Part shown: positions 56,060-64,000 of the stretch, in pieces
Layout: every line of letters begins with the position of its first letter
Numbering within the stretch: position 1 is the stretch's first letter
Assembly: GCF_015689335.1 (NCBI RefSeq)
Contig: NZ_CP065053.1
Span: 2,046,001-2,110,000 of the forward strand
Reading direction: 5' to 3'
Length of the DNA stretch: 64,000 bases
Source of the DNA: Massilia antarctica
GTDB taxonomy: Bacteria; Pseudomonadota; Gammaproteobacteria; Burkholderiales; Burkholderiaceae_D
Notes under the pieces: model-generated
Databases searched by the model: none
What the model saw: only the letters and a program-made list of their open reading frames with translations
What the model was told of the DNA's origin: nothing
Position numbers and translations under genes: made by a program

Positions 56060-56413
56060 ATGCGCTTACTTTTGACGTGGTTGATTAACGCAGCGGCGCT
56101 ATGCGCGCTGCCATTCCTGATGAGCTCGGTTCAAGTCACGAATCTCGGCGCGGCCCTGGTCGCCGCGCTCGTGCTCGGGCTGGTGAATACCCTGATCCGT
56201 CCGGTACTGGTACTGCTGACTCTGCCCGTAACCCTGCTATCAATGGGGTTGTTCATCCTCGTGATCAATGCGCTGCTGTTCTGGGCAGTCGCGAACCTGG
56301 TCGATGGATTCCAAGTGTCGGGTTTCTGGTCGGCTTTTATTGCCGCCATCCTGTACAGCATCATTTCGTGGGCGCTGTCTACCTTACTCCTCAAAAAAGA
56401 TGGCAACTCCTGA
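56060..56413 (+). CDS. Phage holin family IV-like small membrane protein
   Basis: 117 residues, four hydrophobic segments (about 3-22, 30-50, 55-80, 85-110), of the Mycobacterial-type phage holin/DUF360 family. NTLIRPVLVLLTLPVTLLSMG is the family core. Despite the family name no phage genes are near; it is a chromosomal membrane protein of unknown role. It overlaps metF by 14 nt. Confidence 0.88.
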   Translation: MRLLLTWLINAAALCALPFLMSSVQVTNLGAALVAALVLGLVNTLIRPVLVLLTLPVTLLSMGLFILVINALLFWAVANLVDGFQVSGFWSAFIAAILYSIISWALSTLLLKKDGNS

Positions 56414-57233
56414 CTTCAGCATTGAATTCTATCCGCCCAAGACACCAGAAGGCGCGGACAAGCTGCGCGTGGCGCGCGCCAAGCTGGCGCTGCTGCAACC
56501 TAAATATTTTTCGGTCACCTTCGGCGCCGGCGGCAGCACCCAGCAGGGCACGCTCGACACGGTCGTCGAGATCCTCGGCGAGGGCCACCAGGCCGCCCCC
56601 CACCTGTCCTGCGTGGGCGCATCGCGCGAATCGATCCGTGCGATCCTGAAACAGTTCCAGTCGCACGGCATCCGGCGTCTGGTGGCCTTGCGCGGCGACT
56701 TGCCAAGCGGCTACGGCGGCGCGGGCGAGCTGCGCTATGCCAGCGAGCTGGTCGAGTTCATCCGGGCCGAGACGGGCGACTGGTTTCACATCGAAGTGGC
56801 GGCGTATCCCGAGGTGCATCCGCAGGCCAGGTCGCCGCAGGATGATTTGCAGAATTTCGCGCGCAAGGTGCAGTGTGGCGCGAATGCCGCGATTACCCAG
56901 TATTTTTACAACGCCGACGCTTATTTCGCCTTCATGGACCAGACCCGCAAGCTGGGCATCGATATTCCCGTGGTCGCAGGCATCATGCCGATTACCAATT
57001 ACACGCAATTGATGCGGTTTTCGGACATGTGCGGCGCCGAGATTCCGCGCTGGGTGCGCTTGAAGCTGGCCAGTTTCGGCGACGATAGCGCCTCGATCAA
57101 GGCCTTCGGCCTCGATGTGGTAACGCAGCTGTGCGAGCGACTGCTGGCCGGCGGCGCGCCGGGCTTGCATTTTTACAGCATGAACCAGGCGGCACCGACG
57201 ACGGCCTTGTGGGAGCGCTTGAAGGTTGCTTGA
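56400..57233 (+). CDS. metF: Methylenetetrahydrofolate reductase
   Basis: 277 residues from ATG 56400, inside the end of the membrane protein gene. TIM-barrel with SIEFYPPKT, TFGAGGSTQ, LRGDLPSG and HPQARSPQDD. FAD enzyme that makes 5-methyl-THF for methionine synthesis. The 14-nt overlap implies coupled translation with the upstream gene. Confidence 0.96.
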   Translation: MATPDFSIEFYPPKTPEGADKLRVARAKLALLQPKYFSVTFGAGGSTQQGTLDTVVEILGEGHQAAPHLSCVGASRESIRAILKQFQSHGIRRLVALRGDLPSGYGGAGELRYASELVEFIRAETGDWFHIEVAAYPEVHPQARSPQDDLQNFARKVQCGANAAITQYFYNADAYFAFMDQTRKLGIDIPVVAGIMPITNYTQLMRFSDMCGAEIPRWVRLKLASFGDDSASIKAFGLDVVTQLCERLLAGGAPGLHFYSMNQAAPTTALWERLKVA

Positions 57234-57243
57234 GGGTCGCTGA

Positions 57244-57487
57244 AGCGTCGTCCCCGCGAAGGCGGGGACCCAAGTTCAAAGCGCCGCCTCTGGCTTCAAG
57301 ACGACCTTGGCGGGAACGCATGCGTCCCCGCCTCTCCAGGAATTAGCCTTTGCCGCCAGGTTAAGCAGCTTTACGACCACAAACCCGAAACGGTCACGTT
57401 AGCGCCATGTGGAACCGGACTCTGACTCTGCACAGTTCCAGCAAATTTGAGGAGTTTCCTTGAAACTGGGCGCTTCGCGGGGACGAC
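57244..57487. repeat. Palindromic intergenic repeat, copy 4 (long form)
   Basis: Starts AGCGTCGTCCCCGCGAAGGC, contains GAACGCATGCGTCCCCGCCT shared with copy 1, and ends AGGAGTTTCCTTGAAACTGG with CGCGGGGACGA as in copy 2. About 240 bp, between the convergent metF and cyclo-ligase genes. Confidence 0.75.
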
Positions 57488-57510
57488 CAAGCGAACACCC
57501 GCGAAAACAT

Positions 57511-58149
57511 CTAGCAATCACTCCACTCCTCAGTCATCACCACATCGAGCGCCACATCATGGCGCGCCCCGGCAAACTCCACCCGGTCCCCCGCATATGC
57601 AATCCCCACCGTGTACGGCCGCGGCAGCGCCTCCAGGGTGCGGTCGTAATAGCCCCCGCCATACCCCAGCCGATAGCGCTCGGTGGTAAACCCCAGGCAC
57701 GGCACCAGCAGCACGGACGGGCGCTCCAGCACGCGTCGCCGCGCCGGCACCGCCACCCCCATCCTGTCGCTCAGCATGTCCTCGCCCGGCACCCACTCGA
57801 CGAAGGCCAGCGCCGTATCCGGCGCCACCACCAGCGGCAGCGCCAGCCGCACGCCGGCGCGCGCCAGATCGGCGTAGACTGGATGCAAATCGGGCTCGCC
57901 CCGCAGCGGCCAGTACACCCCCAACGGCGCGGCCCCGCCGCCAGCGGCGCGACCCCGCCACCACGCCAGCACGCGCGCGCCGATCGCCGCGTCGCGCTGC
58001 GCCTTTTGCGCCGGATCGAGCGCGCGCCGGGCCGCCTTGAGCATGGCGCGCAACGCCGCCTTGTCCGCCCCATGTGCGAATGCAGCATTTGAGTTCGCCG
58101 ATGCTGGCAGGGCGGCAGGCCCGCATGGTATTCTAGGTTCGCCGGTCAT
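57511..58149 (-). CDS. 5-formyltetrahydrofolate cyclo-ligase
   Basis: 212 residues from ATG 58149. KAALRAMLKAARRAL at the start, PLGVYWPLRGEPDL, and the ATP/phosphate motif LGYGGGYYDRTL. It converts 5-formyl-THF into methenyl-THF, linking to the folate cycle of metF. N-terminal 28 residues are low complexity. Divergent from slt with 36 bp between the start codons. Confidence 0.93.
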   Translation of the reverse strand: MTGEPRIPCGPAALPASANSNAAFAHGADKAALRAMLKAARRALDPAQKAQRDAAIGARVLAWWRGRAAGGGAAPLGVYWPLRGEPDLHPVYADLARAGVRLALPLVVAPDTALAFVEWVPGEDMLSDRMGVAVPARRRVLERPSVLLVPCLGFTTERYRLGYGGGYYDRTLEALPRPYTVGIAYAGDRVEFAGARHDVALDVVMTEEWSDC

Positions 58150-58185
58150 GTGTTCAATGTAGTATCCATGGAGAGTCGCATCCTG

Positions 58186-60132
58186 ATGTATCTGCCGAAA
58201 TTGTTTGCCGTCGCGATTGTCGCCGCAGCCTGCCTGATTCCCGCCTACGCCCAGGCGCCAGTGCCCCCGTACGACCCGCGTGCCGACGACGATACCTTCC
58301 TGCTGCTGCGCGAAGCCGCGCGCCAGGACGACGCGGCCAAGGCCAACGCCTACGCCTCGCGCCTGCAGAATTATCCGATCCCGGCGTATGTCGATTATTA
58401 TCGGCTCAAAACCCGGATGCGGGTCGCGTCGAGCGATGAATTCCGCGATTTCCTGACCCGCTACCAGGGCCTGGCCATCGCCGACCGCCTGCGCAACGAC
58501 TGGCTGCTGGAACTGGGCCGCGCGCGCGACTGGGCCAATTTCGACCAGCAACTGCCCCTGTTCGTGCTCAACGACGACACCCAGGTCAAATGCTACGCCC
58601 TGATGTCGCGCGTGGCGCGCGGCGACAAAGTGGCCGACGACGCCCGCGCGCTGCTGGCCAATCCGCCCGGCTACGGCGACGCTTGCGGCGCCCTCATTTC
58701 CAGCCTGGCCCAATCCGGCCAGTTCGACGCAAACGACCTGCTGGCCCAGCTGCGCCTGGCCGGCGAAACCCGTGCCACCGGGCCGGCGCGCCGCATCGCC
58801 GCGCTGCTCGGCGTGTCCGAACTGCGCGCCTCGCAGGCGGTCGACCTGCCGGCGCTGGCCATGGCGCGCGGCATCGGCGACACCCGCGCCGACCACGAAG
58901 TCTATCTGATGGCGCTCGCCCGCATGGCGCGCACCAGCCAGAAGCTGGCCGTGGTCGCGCTGGAAAAGAACGCGCCGCGCCTGTCGCCCCAGGAGCAAGC
59001 CATCGGCTGGGCCGGCATTGCGCACGCCGCCTCCCTCGCCCTTTCCCCGGAAGCCTACGATTACTGGCGCAAGAGCGCCGGCGCCCCGCTCACGGCCGAA
59101 CAGATTCAGTGGAAAGCCCGGATCGCGCTGCGCCGCGCCGACTGGAAGACCGTCAAGGCCACCATCGAAGCGATGCCGGCTCCGCTGCGCGCCCAACCCG
59201 GCTGGACTTACTGGCTGGGCCGCGCCCTGCAGGCCGAACACGGCGAGCACGAAGCGGCCGTCGCCCTGTACCAGCGCATCGCCGACCAGAACAGTTTTTA
59301 CGGCCAGCTGGCGCTGGAAGAGCTGGGCCAGCTCATTTCGATCCCGCCGCCCGGCCCCGCCCTCACGCCCGAGGAAATGGCGCCCATGGCCAGCAACCCC
59401 GGCCTGCGCCGCGCGCTCAAGTTCTTCAGCATGCGCCTGCGCCCCGAGGGCACGCGCGAATGGAACTGGGAGCTGCGCAAGTTCAGCGAACGCGAACTGC
59501 TGGCCGCGGCCGAATTCGCGCGCATGAACCAGATCCTCGACCGCATGGTCAACACCTCGGACCGCACCCGCACCCAGTTCGACTACACCCAGCGCTTCCC
59601 GACGCCGCACAACGACATCCTGCACCCGACCGCGCAGCAGCTCGGCCTGGACCGGGCCTGGGTGTATGGCCTGATCCGCCAGGAATCGCGCTTCATCATG
59701 GATGCCCAGTCGACCGTGGGCGCCTCCGGCCTGATGCAGGTGATGCCGTCCACCGGCACCTACGTGGCGCGCAAGATCGGCCTGGGCGACTACGTCAAGA
59801 ACAAGCTGACCGACGTGCGCACCAACATCCTGCTCGGGGCAAATTACATGAGCATGGTGCTGGCCAATGCCGACGGCTCGCAGACCCTGGCCACGGCCGC
59901 CTACAACGCCGGACCGGGACGCATGCGCAACTGGCGCTCCAAGCTTGACGAGCCGATGGAAGGGGCCATCTTCGCCGAGTCGATCCCGTACATGGAAACC
60001 CGCATCTACGTCAAGAACGTGATGTCCAACGCGACCAACTATGCCGCGATGTTCGAAAACAAGCCGCAGTCGCTCAAGGCGCGCCTTGGCAAAATCACGC
60101 CGCGCAGCGCCCAGGGCAACGACCTGCCCTGA
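58186..60132 (+). CDS. slt: Soluble lytic murein transglycosylase
   Basis: 648 residues from ATG 58186 (ATG 58168 and GTG 58150 are possible). Signal peptide about 1-24 (ending AYAQA). The superhelical U and L domains (about 30-470) are followed by the SLT domain with catalytic Glu500 (LIRQESRF), GLMQVMPSTG and AYNAGPGRM. It cuts glycan strands to 1,6-anhydromuropeptides in the periplasm. Confidence 0.95.
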   Translation: MYLPKLFAVAIVAAACLIPAYAQAPVPPYDPRADDDTFLLLREAARQDDAAKANAYASRLQNYPIPAYVDYYRLKTRMRVASSDEFRDFLTRYQGLAIADRLRNDWLLELGRARDWANFDQQLPLFVLNDDTQVKCYALMSRVARGDKVADDARALLANPPGYGDACGALISSLAQSGQFDANDLLAQLRLAGETRATGPARRIAALLGVSELRASQAVDLPALAMARGIGDTRADHEVYLMALARMARTSQKLAVVALEKNAPRLSPQEQAIGWAGIAHAASLALSPEAYDYWRKSAGAPLTAEQIQWKARIALRRADWKTVKATIEAMPAPLRAQPGWTYWLGRALQAEHGEHEAAVALYQRIADQNSFYGQLALEELGQLISIPPPGPALTPEEMAPMASNPGLRRALKFFSMRLRPEGTREWNWELRKFSERELLAAAEFARMNQILDRMVNTSDRTRTQFDYTQRFPTPHNDILHPTAQQLGLDRAWVYGLIRQESRFIMDAQSTVGASGLMQVMPSTGTYVARKIGLGDYVKNKLTDVRTNILLGANYMSMVLANADGSQTLATAAYNAGPGRMRNWRSKLDEPMEGAIFAESIPYMETRIYVKNVMSNATNYAAMFENKPQSLKARLGKITPRSAQGNDLP

Positions 60133-60170
60133 TGCGCCAGCGCGGCGCCGTCATTGATGGAGCGTGCACG

Positions 60171-61133
60171 ATGAAAGACATGACTGTAGTGGTGTTCGGC
60201 GGCTCGGGCTTCATCGGCAGCCACCTGGTGGCGCGCCTGTCGCAGGAAGGCGCGCGCGTGATCGTGCCGACCCGCCGCCCGCAACGCGCCAGGCACCTGA
60301 TCTTCTTGCCGCGCGTGGATGTCGTGAGCGCCAATGCCGGCGACGACGCCACCCTGCGCCGCCTGCTGGCCGGGGCCGACGCTGCCATCAACCTGGTGGG
60401 CGTGCTGCATTCGCGCCGCGGCCAGCCGTACGGGCCGCACTTCCGGCGCGCCCATGTCGAGCTGCCGCGCCGCATCGTCGCCGCCTGCGCCGCCACGGGC
60501 GTGGCGCGCTACCTGCATATGAGCGCCCTTGGCGCGGCCGCCGACGGCCCGTCGATGTACCAGCGCTCCAAGGCCGACGGCGAAGTGGCCGCGCGCGCCG
60601 AACCCTCCGTGGCGGCCACGATTTTCCGTCCATCGGTGGTGTTCGGCCCGGGCGACAGTTTCCTGAACACTTTCGCGCGCATGCAGAAGTGGCTGCCCTT
60701 GATTCCGCTGGCCGGCGCCGCCACCGACTTCCAGCCGGTCTATGTGGGCGACGTGGCCGATGCCTTCGTCCACGCGCTGGGCGACCTGAAAACGCGTCAC
60801 CAGGTGTTTTCCCTCGGCGGCCCCCAGATTTATTCGCTGGCCGAACTGGTGCGCCTGGCCGGGCGCTACGCGGGCCACCGGCGCCCGGTATTCGGCATTC
60901 CCGACGCCCTGGCGCGCCTGCAGGCCATGCTGTTCGAGCTGCTGCCGGGCGATCCGCTGATCAGCCGCGACAACCTCGATTCGATGAAGGTCGATAACGT
61001 GGTCGATCCGGCCATCCAGGCCACCACCGCCGCCGCCCTCGGCCTGCACCTGCGCGCGCTGGAAGCGGTGGCGCCGCGCTACCTGGCGCCGCACGAGCGC
61101 TTCGACGATTACCGCGCACGCGCGGGACGTTGA
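60171..61133 (+). CDS. NDUFA9-like NAD(P)-dependent epimerase/dehydratase
   Basis: 320 residues from ATG 60171 with GGAG 8 bp before. Rossmann motif GGSGFIGSH (10-18), YQRSKADGE with the Tyr/Lys pair of short-chain enzymes, RPSVVFGPGD. It belongs to the complex-I NDUFA9 subfamily; partner and substrate unknown. It follows slt by 38 bp in the same run as the GST and cca genes. Confidence 0.9.
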   Translation: MKDMTVVVFGGSGFIGSHLVARLSQEGARVIVPTRRPQRARHLIFLPRVDVVSANAGDDATLRRLLAGADAAINLVGVLHSRRGQPYGPHFRRAHVELPRRIVAACAATGVARYLHMSALGAAADGPSMYQRSKADGEVAARAEPSVAATIFRPSVVFGPGDSFLNTFARMQKWLPLIPLAGAATDFQPVYVGDVADAFVHALGDLKTRHQVFSLGGPQIYSLAELVRLAGRYAGHRRPVFGIPDALARLQAMLFELLPGDPLISRDNLDSMKVDNVVDPAIQATTAAALGLHLRALEAVAPRYLAPHERFDDYRARAGR

Positions 61134-61160
61134 TCATTTACTTTTTCCGGAACCGTCACC

Positions 61161-61883
61161 ATGCAAACCACAGAACTCGATCCGACCCTCTCGCAGACCC
61201 TGGACGACGCCCGCAAGGCCGGCCTGACCCTCATCATCGGCAACAAGAACTATTCATCCTGGTCGATGCGGCCGTGGGTGGCGGCCACCGCCTTCGGCAT
61301 TCCGTTCAACGAAGTGCGGGTGCTGCTCGACCAGCCCGATACGTCGGCGCGCATCGCCGAGTATTCGGGGGCGGGCAGGGTGCCGGTACTGATCGCCGGC
61401 GAAATGACGATCTGGGACAGCCTGTCGATCTGCGAATACCTGGCCGAGCAGTTCCCCGAAAAGCACATGTGGCCGCAGGACGTGGCGGCGCGCGCGATGG
61501 CGCGCTCGGTCACGGCCGAAATGCATAGCGGCTTTGCCGATTTGCGCCACGCCATGTCGATGAATATCCGCATGAGCCTTCCGGGACGCGGGCGTACGCC
61601 GGGTGCCCAGGGCGACATCGGCCGCATCAGCGAGATCTGGGAAGAGTGCCTGTCGCGCTTCGGCCACCACCAGTTCTTGTTCGGCGATTTTTCGATCGCG
61701 GACGCGTTTTTCGCGCCGGTGGTGATGCGCTTCCGGATTTACGGCGTGGCGCTGGCGCCGGCCCTGCAAGCGTACTGCGAGCGTGTCCAGGCCCACCCGG
61801 CCGTGGCGCGCTGGGTACGCGAAGCGCTGGCCGAAACCGAAATCGCCGCCCACCATGACGAAGAAATCCGCGGCAAGCCATAA
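61161..61883 (+). CDS. Glutathione S-transferase family protein
   Basis: 240 residues. GST N-domain from about 20 (LIIGNKNYSSWSMRPWVAA, GRVPVLI, DSLSICEYLAE) and all-helical C-domain with FGDFSIADAFFAPVV. The NYSSWS start is characteristic of one bacterial GST subgroup. Substrate unknown; the first 20 residues are an extension. Confidence 0.92.
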   Translation: MQTTELDPTLSQTLDDARKAGLTLIIGNKNYSSWSMRPWVAATAFGIPFNEVRVLLDQPDTSARIAEYSGAGRVPVLIAGEMTIWDSLSICEYLAEQFPEKHMWPQDVAARAMARSVTAEMHSGFADLRHAMSMNIRMSLPGRGRTPGAQGDIGRISEIWEECLSRFGHHQFLFGDFSIADAFFAPVVMRFRIYGVALAPALQAYCERVQAHPAVARWVREALAETEIAAHHDEEIRGKP

Positions 61884-61910
61884 TAGCGGTTTAGGCAACA
61901 TTATCTCAGC

Positions 61911-63194
61911 ATGAAAACATACATCGTTGGCGGCGCCGTGCGCGACGGCCTTCTGGGCTTGCCGGTGCAGGACCGCGACTGGATCGTGGTCGGCGCCACA
62001 CCGGAAGACATGCTGGCCGCGGGCTTTCGCCCGGTCGGCAAGGATTTCCCCGTGTTCCTGCATCCGAAGACGCAGGAAGAATATGCGCTTGCCCGCACCG
62101 AGCGCAAGACCGCGCCCGGCTACCGCGGCTTCGTGTTCCACACCTCGCCCGACGTCACCCTCGAAGAAGACCTGGTGCGGCGCGACCTGACCATCAACGC
62201 CATCGCGCGCGATGCCGACGGCGCCGTCACCGATCCATTCGGGGGCCAGCGCGACCTGGAGGCCAAAATCTTCCGCCACGTCTCCGATGCCTTTGCCGAA
62301 GACCCGGTGCGCATCCTGCGCCTGGCGCGCTTCGCGGCGCGCTTTCCCGACTTTACGGTGGCGCCCGAAACCATGGAACTGATGCGGCGCATGGTGCTGG
62401 CCGGCGAAGTCGATGCCCTGGTGGCCGAGCGGGTCTGGCAAGAAGTGGCGCGCGGCCTGATGGAGCAAACCCCGTCGCGCATGCTGGCCGTGCTGCGCGA
62501 GTGCGGCGCCCTTGCGCGCATCATGCCGGAACTGGACGCCTTGTGGGGCGTGCCGCAGCCGCCGCTGCACCACCCCGAAATCGATACGGGCGTGCACATG
62601 ATGCTGGTGATCGATTACGCGGCCGAACGCGGCTTCGATTTGCCGGTGCGCTTCGCCGCCCTGATGCACGACCTGGGCAAGGGCGCCACCCCGGCCGAAC
62701 ACTGGCCGCGCCACCACGGCCACGAGCAGCTTGGCCTGGCCTTGATCGACACGCTCTGCGCCCGTCTCAAGGTGCCGGGCGAGTGCCGCGACCTGGCCGT
62801 CATGACCGCGCGCGAGCACGGCAACGTCAGCCGCGCCCAGGAACTGCGCGCCAATACCCTGGTCACCCTGTTCGAACGCTGCGACGCCTTCCGCAAGCCG
62901 CTGCGTTTCGAGCAGATGCTGCTGGCGGCCGAATGCGACTCGCGCGGGCGCGGCGGCGCGGGCGACGATTTCCGCACCCGCCCGTATCCGCCAGGGCCCT
63001 GCCTGCTCGGTGCCCTGGCCGCGGCGCGCGCGGTCAACGCCGGCGAGGTGGCCCTGCGCTGCGGCGAGAACAAGCAGCAGATTCCCCATGCCGTGCATAC
63101 GGCGCGTGTCTCGGCCGTCAAGGCGGCGCTGCGCCTTGGCGACGAGCGCGGTCAGGCGGACGACAGTCCCGGCGCGAATCCTGCTATTCTTTGA
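61911..63194 (+). CDS. cca: CCA-adding enzyme (tRNA nucleotidyltransferase) with HD domain
   Basis: 427 residues. Class II nucleotidyltransferase head: GGAVRDGLLG (7-16), Asp21-x-Asp23 (QDRDWIVVG), RRDLTINAIA, RILRLARFAARF. An HD phosphohydrolase domain follows (GVHMMLVIDYA, LMHDLGKG), as in the multifunctional proteobacterial form. It repairs and finishes the CCA end of tRNA. End of the slt-epimerase-GST-cca run. Confidence 0.95.
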   Translation: MKTYIVGGAVRDGLLGLPVQDRDWIVVGATPEDMLAAGFRPVGKDFPVFLHPKTQEEYALARTERKTAPGYRGFVFHTSPDVTLEEDLVRRDLTINAIARDADGAVTDPFGGQRDLEAKIFRHVSDAFAEDPVRILRLARFAARFPDFTVAPETMELMRRMVLAGEVDALVAERVWQEVARGLMEQTPSRMLAVLRECGALARIMPELDALWGVPQPPLHHPEIDTGVHMMLVIDYAAERGFDLPVRFAALMHDLGKGATPAEHWPRHHGHEQLGLALIDTLCARLKVPGECRDLAVMTAREHGNVSRAQELRANTLVTLFERCDAFRKPLRFEQMLLAAECDSRGRGGAGDDFRTRPYPPGPCLLGALAAARAVNAGEVALRCGENKQQIPHAVHTARVSAVKAALRLGDERGQADDSPGANPAIL

Positions 63195-63225
63195 GCCGAT
63201 ATTGGCATTGACACGGAGAAACGGG

Positions 63226-64000
63226 ATGCTGTCCACCTTGCGCCGGTCGCGGCGGTCCCGCTGGTCCCGCTGCTCCCTTATGGCGCTCGCCTGCTGCTGG
63301 GCAGGCGCTGCCGCGGCCCAGGCGCTTGTCAATGAGCCAATCCGCGCGCTGCCGATGAAGGCGGTGGGCGACCCCGCGCGCATCGCGCTGGGCGCGCGCC
63401 TGTTCCAGGACCCGCGCTTTTCGCGCGACGGCACGCATAGCTGCGCCACCTGCCACCAGCTGCGCCGTGGCGGCGCCGACGGCAAGGCCCTCTCCACGGG
63501 GCCGGACGGCAAGCCGGCGCGTTTCAATACCCCGACGGTCTACAACAGCAGTTTCAATTACCGCCAGACCTGGACCGGGCGCCACAGCGGCGTCGAGCAA
63601 CTGCTCGAGCACGTGATCACAACGCCCAAGGGGTTTGCCGACGGCTGGCAGCTGATGGGCGCGCGCCTGAGCCGCGACGAGTCGCTGGCGGCCCAGTTCA
63701 AGGATGCCTACGGCGACGTCATGCGCCCGGTCTACGTGCGCGACGCGCTCGACCAGTATCTGCGCTCGCTGGTGACGCCGTCGCGCTTCGACCGCTACCT
63801 GCGCGGCGAGGCGGGCGCCATCACGGCCGAGGAAGAACGCGGCTACCTGCGCTTCAAGAGCTACGGCTGCGCGGCCTGCCACCAGGGCATCAACGTGGGC
63901 GGCAACCTGTTCCAGAAACTGGGCGTCATGCGCGAAATGCCGGGGCTGGAAACGAGCGGCGCGGACCTGGGCCGCTATCTGGTCACCGGCCGCAACGTCG
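63226..64000 (+). CDS. Di-heme cytochrome c peroxidase/MauG family protein, partial
   Basis: 258 codons visible from ATG 63226 (CGGAGAA upstream); the end lies outside the window. Signal peptide about 1-32. Heme sites C73-A-T-C76-H77 and C215-A-A-C218-H219, with NTPTVYNSSFNYRQTW and RYLRGEAGAIT as in bacterial cytochrome c peroxidases. Periplasmic reduction of peroxide or a MauG-like oxidation; the deciding C-terminal part is missing. Confidence 0.9.
   Translation, partial: MLSTLRRSRRSRWSRCSLMALACCWAGAAAAQALVNEPIRALPMKAVGDPARIALGARLFQDPRFSRDGTHSCATCHQLRRGGADGKALSTGPDGKPARFNTPTVYNSSFNYRQTWTGRHSGVEQLLEHVITTPKGFADGWQLMGARLSRDESLAAQFKDAYGDVMRPVYVRDALDQYLRSLVTPSRFDRYLRGEAGAITAEEERGYLRFKSYGCAACHQGINVGGNLFQKLGVMREMPGLETSGADLGRYLVTGRNV

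Noticed and set aside
56060..56413. Prophage remnant, from the holin family name
   Set aside because: No other phage genes, typical core composition and close coupling to metF.
57234..57510. 6S RNA near the 5-formyl-THF cyclo-ligase gene, as in gammaproteobacteria
   Set aside because: The region is explained by the palindromic repeat, lies downstream of the gene, and lacks the long closed 6S-type stem with central bubble.

Overview
The window looks like chromosome of a high-GC betaproteobacterium of the family Oxalobacteraceae (Massilia, Duganella or Janthinobacterium type). This rests on gene order (petABC-sspAB, rhodanese-grxC-secB-gpsA, gpmA-envC-ctpA-moeB, metK-lpxL-lpxL-dapF, DUF484-xerC-cobW-dksA-hslVU), on a cysteine-poor DksA, on two Burkholderiales-type porins, and on an S-adenosylhomocysteine riboswitch before ahcY. 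Genus is inference from memory of gene orders, not from a search.

Layout. 1-2600 is a lower-GC accessory stretch: a HipBA toxin-antitoxin pair with four evenly spaced operators and an Mrr-type restriction nuclease, ending at the 3' side of a tRNA-Thr gene. 2614-6970 holds tRNA-Thr, sspB, sspA and the cytochrome bc1 operon. 7167-10606 holds mscL, a DegS-like protease, a DUF2461 protein, a cupin and a periplasmic solute-binding protein. 10658-13569 is the rhodanese-grxC-secB-SH3-gpsA cluster (minus strand), divergent from gpmA-envC-ctpA-moeB (13715-18344). 18381-20045 is a repeat-rich region in which an IS4-family element (18560-19871) sits inside a palindromic repeat with a 10-bp target duplication. 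A large secreted amidohydrolase follows.

22591-33739 is a complete twelve-gene type II secretion operon in the order G-H-I-J-K-L-M-N-D-E-F-C, with tightly coupled starts and a short GspC without PDZ domain. Directly behind it lies a patatin-type phospholipase with an apparent surface barrel (type Vd-like). 36012-37461 is a divergent regulator/outer-membrane barrel pair. 37729-45062 is the hslVU, double-STAS protein, dksA, COG0523 GTPase, xerC, DUF484 block on the minus strand; hslV has a convincing sigma-32 promoter and a leader stem-loop. Two porins and a Sel1-repeat protein with short tandem repeats (45184-50069) separate this block from dapF-lpxL-lpxL.

From 52892 the methyl cycle dominates: metK, then a leader with two near-identical long palindromes and an SAH riboswitch, ahcY, a small membrane protein and metF. 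The last part carries 5-formyl-THF cyclo-ligase (minus) divergent from a soluble lytic transglycosylase, an NDUFA9-like epimerase, a GST, the CCA-adding enzyme and a partial di-heme cytochrome peroxidase cut by the window end.

Most of the window is core chromosome. The best candidates for new biology are the phased HipB operators, the dispersed palindromic repeats and the IS inside one, the twin palindromes before the SAH riboswitch, and the duplicated helical-STAS protein.
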